10,251 nucleotides of DNA from Prevotella sp. UBA5379 (GTDB taxonomy: Bacteria > Bacteroidota > Bacteroidia > Bacteroidales > Bacteroidaceae). Below, piece after piece: positions 6,656 to 10,251 of this stretch. The notes under the pieces are model-generated. The model did no database searches and was not told where the DNA came from. It saw only the letters and a list, made by a program, of their open reading frames with translations. The stretch covers positions 1 through 10,251 of the forward strand of contig DHOX01000016.1 in NCBI GenBank assembly GCA_002409785.1, given 5' to 3'. How positions within the stretch are numbered: the stretch's first letter is position 1; each line of letters starts with the position of its first letter. A program made the translations under genes and the position numbers.

Positions 6656-7843
6656 TCATTTCACTTCCACATTTTCATCCTTAGCATCAACAACTGGAGC
6701 AATGATCTTCTTAAAACAACGACGGCGCTTATGATTGATCGGATTCAATGGTCCCCACTGGCTCTGGACCCCTTCGTTGCTTTCCATTTCCACCTGGCTC
6801 TCTCCCCATTTAAAGCCATAAGCCTGATACCTAGGTATCAAATCAGCAAAAAGCAAAGAATTGGCTCCTTTCTTACGATACTCTGGAAGGAAACCCAAAA
6901 GGAGAAGATCCACACCTTCTGTCTTATGCCACTTAATGGCCCGGAGCACGTACCACCAGCCAAATGGCAACAGACGCCCACGATGGCATTTCTGCATAGC
7001 CCTAGATAGAGATGGCATCGTGATACCGATACCGGCAAGTTTATTGTCCGCACTGGCATCCTCTATAAGGGTAACCAAACTAAGATCAATAAATGGAAAA
7101 TAGGATTGAATTAACTGGGTAATCTGGGCATCACTCAGTTCTGAATAACCATAAAGACCGGAATAGGTCTCATTAATCAGCTCAAAAATTTTGCGGCCAT
7201 AACCACCCTTGAATATATCTTTCTTCGTAAGTTTTTTGATTCGAAGATGGTAACGATCTTCTACCACTTTAGCAATGCGGGTATACTTGTCCGGTATTTT
7301 TTCCGGCACTTTCAAATAATATTCCACATAATCATTATCCTTTACAAATCCTTCTATCTGCTCCATATATTCAGGATAATAAGGATAATTGTAAAGAGTA
7401 GGCATTGTTCCTAATTTATCGAAACCCCAGGTTAACATTCCTTCCGGATCCATATCCGTGAAACCTAAAGGTCCTACGATTTCCGTCATACCTTTGCTTA
7501 TTCCATAAGTCTCTACAGCCTTCAGCAATGAGCAAAGGACAGCCTTGTCATCAATAAAGTCAAGCCATCCGAAACGTACCGATTTACGATTCCACTTTTT
7601 ATTCGCTTTATGATTGATGATCGCTGCGATACGCCCCACAAGTTTCCCATCCTTATAAGCCATATAATATTCGGCTTCACAGAATTCGAAAGTGGCATTG
7701 TGGTTTTTATCCAGCGTATTGAATTCGTCACTGAATAGATTAGGTACATCGTATGGACTTCCCTTGTACAGGTCGTAATGAAAATCGATAAAATGTTTGA
7801 GATCTCTTTTGGTTTCGACCTTTCTGATTTCTATTGCTGACAT
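6656..7843 (-). CDS. Large GNAT-fold acyltransferase-like protein (YghO-like)
   Basis: A 395-aa soluble protein, twice the size of an ordinary GNAT N-acetyltransferase. The N-terminal third (from about 5, with YMAYKDGKLVGRIAAIIN at 60-77) has the beta-strand pair typical of the GNAT fold. VGPLGFTDMDPEGML (123-137) is a conserved-looking central segment. The C-terminal half carries LLLLGFLPEYRKKGANSLL (313-331), the strand followed by the R-x-x-G-type acyl-CoA pyrophosphate loop. The tail is basic (HKRRRCFKK at 371-379). There is no signal peptide or membrane helix. From memory it belongs to the family containing E. coli YghO, widespread in Bacteroidota and usually annotated only as an N-acetyltransferase or hypothetical protein; bacterial ceramide synthases fall in the same broad fold class. 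Substrate unknown. It has a good promoter of its own and probably forms its own unit. Confidence 0.8.
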   Translation of the reverse strand: MSAIEIRKVETKRDLKHFIDFHYDLYKGSPYDVPNLFSDEFNTLDKNHNATFEFCEAEYYMAYKDGKLVGRIAAIINHKANKKWNRKSVRFGWLDFIDDKAVLCSLLKAVETYGISKGMTEIVGPLGFTDMDPEGMLTWGFDKLGTMPTLYNYPYYPEYMEQIEGFVKDNDYVEYYLKVPEKIPDKYTRIAKVVEDRYHLRIKKLTKKDIFKGGYGRKIFELINETYSGLYGYSELSDAQITQLIQSYFPFIDLSLVTLIEDASADNKLAGIGITMPSLSRAMQKCHRGRLLPFGWWYVLRAIKWHKTEGVDLLLLGFLPEYRKKGANSLLFADLIPRYQAYGFKWGESQVEMESNEGVQSQWGPLNPINHKRRRCFKKIIAPVVDAKDENVEVK

Positions 7844-7874
7844 ATAATTTAATATAAATATTGCTTTAAACTTA

Positions 7875-7906
7875 CAAAGTTAAGAAAATAAAAGGAAAAG
7901 AACAAA
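7875..7906 (-). promoter_or_regulatory. Bacteroidetes promoter of the GNAT gene
   Basis: Minus-strand TTTG (7906-7903), a 20-nt spacer and TAACTTTG (7882-7875) match both elements of the Bacteroidetes primary promoter (TTTG -33, TAnnTTTG -7) with correct spacing. The predicted start near 7868 leaves a leader of about 25 nt before the ATG at 7843. This is the best promoter match in the window. Confidence 0.7.
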
Positions 7907-7908
7907 AG

Positions 7909-8079
7909 GTGAAGATTTTTTTGAAATATATTAGAGAGTTTTATACTCCATCATGCCTGTTTATGCGCATTTTTTATTATTATGTGCAAAGGATCAACCA
8001 TTTAGATAAAAAAGAGGATCGCCTTTTCAAAAGAGGAGCGTTATTTTCAGCCAAGGATATTGACTGGATCAAGGAATAA
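7909..8079 (+). CDS. Doubtful 56-codon ORF between divergent/convergent genes
   Basis: A plus-strand reading frame from GTG at 7909 to TAA at 8077-8079, preceded by purine-rich AAAGGA. The product would be basic and aromatic-rich (FYTPSCLFMRIFYYY at 11-25, ending KDIDWIKE). It runs opposite to both neighbours and overlaps the last 11 nt of the dipeptidase gene. GTG starts are infrequent in this group, no TAnnTTTG box precedes it, and the first ATG is codon 19. It may be chance openness in an AT-rich gap or a worn gene remnant; I recognise nothing in it. Confidence 0.2.
   Translation: MKIFLKYIREFYTPSCLFMRIFYYYVQRINHLDKKEDRLFKRGALFSAKDIDWIKE
8008..8040 (-). terminator. Possible terminator of the dipeptidase gene
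   Basis: On the minus strand, 29 nt after the dipeptidase stop, CTCTTTTGAAAAGGCG forms a small imperfect stem with bulges (about 8040-8020), and CTCTTTTTT follows, giving six U at 8013-8008. The T run fits a rho-independent terminator but the stem is weak, so termination may be partial. Confidence 0.3.
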
Positions 8080-8851
8080 CCTTATAATATTTCCGGGCAA
8101 CAGATCTCGAACAGAAATTAAAATGCCACCACTCCGTGGGAAGTGCTCTCCAACCGGCATGACGCATCACCCTGCGAAGAAGTAATCGATCAGCTTCAGC
8201 CTGACGTGAGATACGATGATGCCTGACCAGACTATTCTCCCGGTCTATATGTGCTGCGGGTCCCATAAAATCAATCTTGGTGCCCATATCCAGAGTATCC
8301 CCTTTTAAGTTACAAAGAGAAACATCTACTGCCAGGCCATAATTATGCAGCCCTCCTCCATGGGCAGGATTACTGACATAAAAAAATTCCGGTGTATTCT
8401 TTACGCGGTCCCACATCTCCTGTTGGATGTGCATAGGTCGTGCCGCATCAAAAACGATCAAACTCAAATCCGGACGAATCGACTTTAAATATGCCTGTGC
8501 CCGCTTCAGAGCCCGGGCTGCCTTCGGATGCAAGTAAGCTTCCCGCAAATCCCCATACAAGACAACTCCGCAAAAATTGTCCGGTCGGGAATACATCAAA
8601 GAAACACAGATTGTGGAATCTTCATCTTTTACATTCACATATCCCTGCCGGGCCAATGACTGTGCGGTCTTACTCAAGACAGGCTGTGAGGAAGATGAAG
8701 CTTTCGACAACCGGGCAGTAGTAAATGAACTTCTGACCGGTGGCTCCTTTGATACCTGCGGGACGAGCGTCCCTTCTGCTTTCTTCGGTGCATGTGCACA
8801 TCCCATGAAACAGAATACAACAGCAGACAACAAAAAGCTTCCTCTCTTCAT
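8069..8851 (-). CDS. D-Ala-D-Ala dipeptidase lipoprotein (VanX/DdpX type, M15D)
   Basis: A zinc peptidase predicted to split D-Ala-D-Ala, linked in commensals to peptidoglycan-peptide turnover or scavenging; no vanH or vanA ligase lies nearby, so vancomycin resistance is not implied. Numbered from the ATG at 8851 (260 aa): a signal peptide ending in a lipobox-like FMGC with Cys18, placing it as a membrane-anchored lipoprotein; a Ser/Thr-rich linker to about 60; LMYSRPDNFCGVVLYGD (85-101), the family's substrate-side segment; Arg138 in FDAARP; zinc ligands His169 and Asp176 in HNYGLAVD; and EWWH with catalytic Glu240 and zinc ligand His243. An in-frame GTG at 8875 was rejected as the start because it lies inside the stem of the preceding terminator. 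The start codon is only 12 nt past that terminator's U tract. Confidence 0.92.
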   Translation of the reverse strand: MKRGSFLLSAVVFCFMGCAHAPKKAEGTLVPQVSKEPPVRSSFTTARLSKASSSSQPVLSKTAQSLARQGYVNVKDEDSTICVSLMYSRPDNFCGVVLYGDLREAYLHPKAARALKRAQAYLKSIRPDLSLIVFDAARPMHIQQEMWDRVKNTPEFFYVSNPAHGGGLHNYGLAVDVSLCNLKGDTLDMGTKIDFMGPAAHIDRENSLVRHHRISRQAEADRLLLRRVMRHAGWRALPTEWWHFNFCSRSVARKYYKVIP

Positions 8852-8863
8852 ATCACCAATCGT

Positions 8864-8903
8864 AAAAACCCCCACGAAGAAAATAAACTGACTTCGTGGG
8901 GGG
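8864..8903 (-). terminator. Intrinsic terminator of the sdh/frd operon
   Basis: On the minus strand a perfect 11-bp stem (CCCCCACGAAG at 8902-8892 with CTTCGTGGGGG at 8879-8869) encloses a 12-nt loop and is followed by TTTTT (8868-8864). It starts 27 nt after the sdhB stop codon. Its far side is 12 nt from the dipeptidase ATG, so the dipeptidase gene needs read-through or a promoter placed in front of this hairpin. Confidence 0.9.
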
Positions 8904-8929
8904 CAGTATGTAGATAAAATACTATTCTA

Positions 8930-9685
8930 TTAGTCGTTCAATTTAGCTTTGATGAATTCACGATTCAGACGGGCGATATTTGCCACGGTCTCGTTCTTCG
9001 GACATTCTGCCTCACATGCACGCGTATTGGTACAGTTGCCAAAGCCCAATTCTTCCATCTTTGCAACCATTGATTTAGCTCGACGGGCAGCTTCAACACG
9101 TCCCTGAGGAAGTAAAGCAAACTGGCTTATCTTTGAGCTGACAAACAACATGGCGGAACCATTCTTGCAAGCAGCCACACAAGCGCCACAACCGATACAA
9201 GAAGCACAGTCCATTGCTTCATCCGCCTTATCCTTAGGAATAGGTATTGCATTTGCATCCTGAGCAGCTCCTGTCCGGACAGTGATATAACCACCGGCGG
9301 CCATGATCTCATCAAATGCAGAACGGTCTACCATACAGTCCTTGATAACAGGGAAAGCAGCAGAACGCCACGGCTCTACTGTAATCGTATCCCCATCATT
9401 GAAACTACGCATATACAACTGGCAGGTCGTACCCCCTTGTGCCGGTCCATGTGGATGACCGTTGATATAAAGTGAGCACATACCACATATTCCCTCTCGA
9501 CAGTCATGATCGAATACGAACGGCTCCTTGTTAGCCTCTATCAACTGTTCGTTCAAGATATCCAACATCTCGAGGAAAGAGGTATCAGTAGGGATATCCT
9601 TCATCTGGAAGGAATCAAAATGACCTTCTGCCTGCGGTCCATCCTGACGCCAGACCTTCAGCGTGAAATTTATATTCTTATCCAT
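8930..9685 (-). CDS. sdhB: Succinate dehydrogenase/fumarate reductase iron-sulfur subunit
   Basis: The electron-transfer subunit of the membrane-bound succinate:quinone oxidoreductase; in Bacteroidales the complex chiefly reduces fumarate to succinate (the gene is also called frdB). The ATG at 9685 (251 aa) was chosen over the longer in-frame start at 9718 because MDKNINFTLKVWRQ is the usual N-terminus of the family in this order. The [2Fe-2S] ferredoxin domain shows Cys62, Cys67, Cys70 and Cys88 (CREGICGMC, then TTC). The C-terminal domain has CASCIGCGACVAAC (160-173) and Cys218, Cys224 and Cys228 in the CTNTRACEAECP segment, together supplying the [4Fe-4S] and [3Fe-4S] ligands. It follows sdhA after 47 nt and is the last gene of the operon, ending before a strong hairpin terminator. 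Confidence 0.96.
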   Translation of the reverse strand: MDKNINFTLKVWRQDGPQAEGHFDSFQMKDIPTDTSFLEMLDILNEQLIEANKEPFVFDHDCREGICGMCSLYINGHPHGPAQGGTTCQLYMRSFNDGDTITVEPWRSAAFPVIKDCMVDRSAFDEIMAAGGYITVRTGAAQDANAIPIPKDKADEAMDCASCIGCGACVAACKNGSAMLFVSSKISQFALLPQGRVEAARRAKSMVAKMEELGFGNCTNTRACEAECPKNETVANIARLNREFIKAKLND

Positions 9686-9732
9686 TTTTTTTATCTGATT
9701 TAATTGATACATCAACAATCCTGTATGAAGGA

Positions 9733-10251
9733 TTACTTCTTATAATTACGTACCTGAACCTTAATGTACTTATAGTCCAATGGTTCCTTGAGAAGCGTAG
9801 GAGCAGCATCATCAGAACCCTCGTATTTCCAGCAAGCTACATACATGTAATGTTCATCATCACGCTTAGCTTCACCTTCTTCTGTCTGCGATTCTTCACG
9901 GAAATGCCCGCCACAACTCTCGTTTCGATTCAAGGCATCGTATGCGATCAACTCACCCATGGTGATAAAATCACGAAGATGAATAGCCTTGTCAAGTTCT
10001 ACATTCAGTCCTTCTTCCGGTCCAGGCACACGGACATGTGCATAGAATTCCTGACGCACATCTTTCAACATAGAAAGGGCCTTTTTCAAGCCTGCTTCAT
10101 TACGAGCCATTCCTACATAATTCCACATAATATTATACAACTTTCTATGGATGGAATCAACGCTCTCATCACCTTTAATATTATAGATGCGGTCAATCTC
10201 AGCTTTGACGTTTTTCTCTGCCTCATCAAATTCAGGAGCATCAGTCTTGAA
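9733..10251 (-). CDS. sdhA: Succinate dehydrogenase/fumarate reductase flavoprotein subunit (C-terminal part)
   Basis: The last 172 residues of the catalytic FAD subunit; the frame is open to the right edge of the window and the rest, including the FAD- and dicarboxylate-binding domains, lies outside. The visible part is the helical C-terminal domain: YNIMWNYVGMARNEAGL, HLRDFITMGELIAYDAL, then NESCGGHFREES, the conserved segment near the flavin and subunit interface, and a lysine/tyrosine-rich tail ending VRNYKK. NESCGGHFREE rather than the (K/R)ESRGAH(F/Y)RED of proteobacterial and mitochondrial enzymes fits the B-type complex of Bacteroidota. An internal TTG or ATG around 10140 is not a true start. 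The order A then B on the same strand is the usual sdhCAB arrangement, so sdhC is expected beyond the window. Confidence 0.95.
   Translation of the reverse strand, partial: FKTDAPEFDEAEKNVKAEIDRIYNIKGDESVDSIHRKLYNIMWNYVGMARNEAGLKKALSMLKDVRQEFYAHVRVPGPEEGLNVELDKAIHLRDFITMGELIAYDALNRNESCGGHFREESQTEEGEAKRDDEHYMYVACWKYEGSDDAAPTLLKEPLDYKYIKVQVRNYKK

Noticed and set aside
6642..6658. Direct repeat GAAATCA-CTG-GAAATCA at the end of the GNAT gene
   Set aside because: Seven-base AT-rich units, only two copies, partly coding; no larger repeat structure or mobile-element boundary.
8069..8851. Reading the VanX-type dipeptidase as a vancomycin resistance gene
   Set aside because: No vanH, van ligase, vanY or two-component regulator is present nearby, and lipoprotein dipeptidases of this kind are common in Gram-negative commensals.
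8852..8875. Longer dipeptidase start at GTG 8875
   Set aside because: That codon lies within the stem of the sdhB terminator; the ATG at 8851 begins directly with a proper lipoprotein signal peptide (MKRGSFLL...).
9127..9135. Plus-strand TATCTTTG box inside sdhB, antisense to it
   Set aside because: A perfect -7 match, but within a conserved coding segment (SSKISQ) with no plus-strand gene or terminator downstream; best taken as coincidence.
9686..9718. Longer sdhB start at 9718
   Set aside because: The extra 11 residues (MLMYQLNQIKK) are not part of the usual family N-terminus, while MDKNINFTLKVW at 9685 is.

Overview
This is a chromosomal segment from a member of the Bacteroidota, almost certainly order Bacteroidales. 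The evidence is the near-identity of the ruvB, ybeY, parE and succinate dehydrogenase/fumarate reductase products to the sequence style of that order, promoter boxes of the form TAnnTTTG (the Bacteroidetes sigma factor -7 element) instead of TATAAT, few Shine-Dalgarno sequences, and moderate-to-low GC. A Bacteroidaceae/Prevotellaceae-type gut or oral bacterium is plausible, but genus cannot be fixed from this window. Most of the content is housekeeping; I see no phage, insertion sequence, CRISPR array, rRNA or tRNA.

Layout. Bases 1-537 hold no large gene. They contain a compact minus-strand unit of promoter, 27-codon ORF and very strong hairpin terminator (80-259), then the ruvB promoter. A plus-strand run follows: ruvB (Holliday junction helicase), coaD (coenzyme A synthesis) and ybeY (rRNA-maturation endoribonuclease), closed by a 16-bp hairpin terminator at 2677-2721. 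Everything after that is on the minus strand. Read in the direction of transcription from the right edge: the C-terminal part of sdhA/frdA, sdhB/frdB, an 11-bp hairpin terminator, a lipoprotein D-Ala-D-Ala dipeptidase (VanX/DdpX type), a large GNAT-fold protein with its own good promoter, a 36-codon leader ORF whose stop codon touches the parE start codon, parE (topoisomerase IV subunit B), and a C-terminal-processing serine protease of family S41 that converges on the plus-strand block.

How they work together. ruvB, parE and ybeY serve DNA recombination, chromosome decatenation and ribosome maturation. coaD supplies dephospho-CoA. The S41 protease and the dipeptidase act in the envelope (protein processing and peptidoglycan-peptide turnover). 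sdhAB form the soluble part of the B-type succinate:quinone oxidoreductase used by Bacteroidales mainly as fumarate reductase. They look like neighbours with separate jobs more than one pathway.

The observations most worth a second look are small ones: the free-standing 27-codon gene with promoter and terminator, the leader ORF abutting parE, the sdhB terminator lying only 12 nt before the dipeptidase start codon, and the separation of coaD from the parE/S41 pair.
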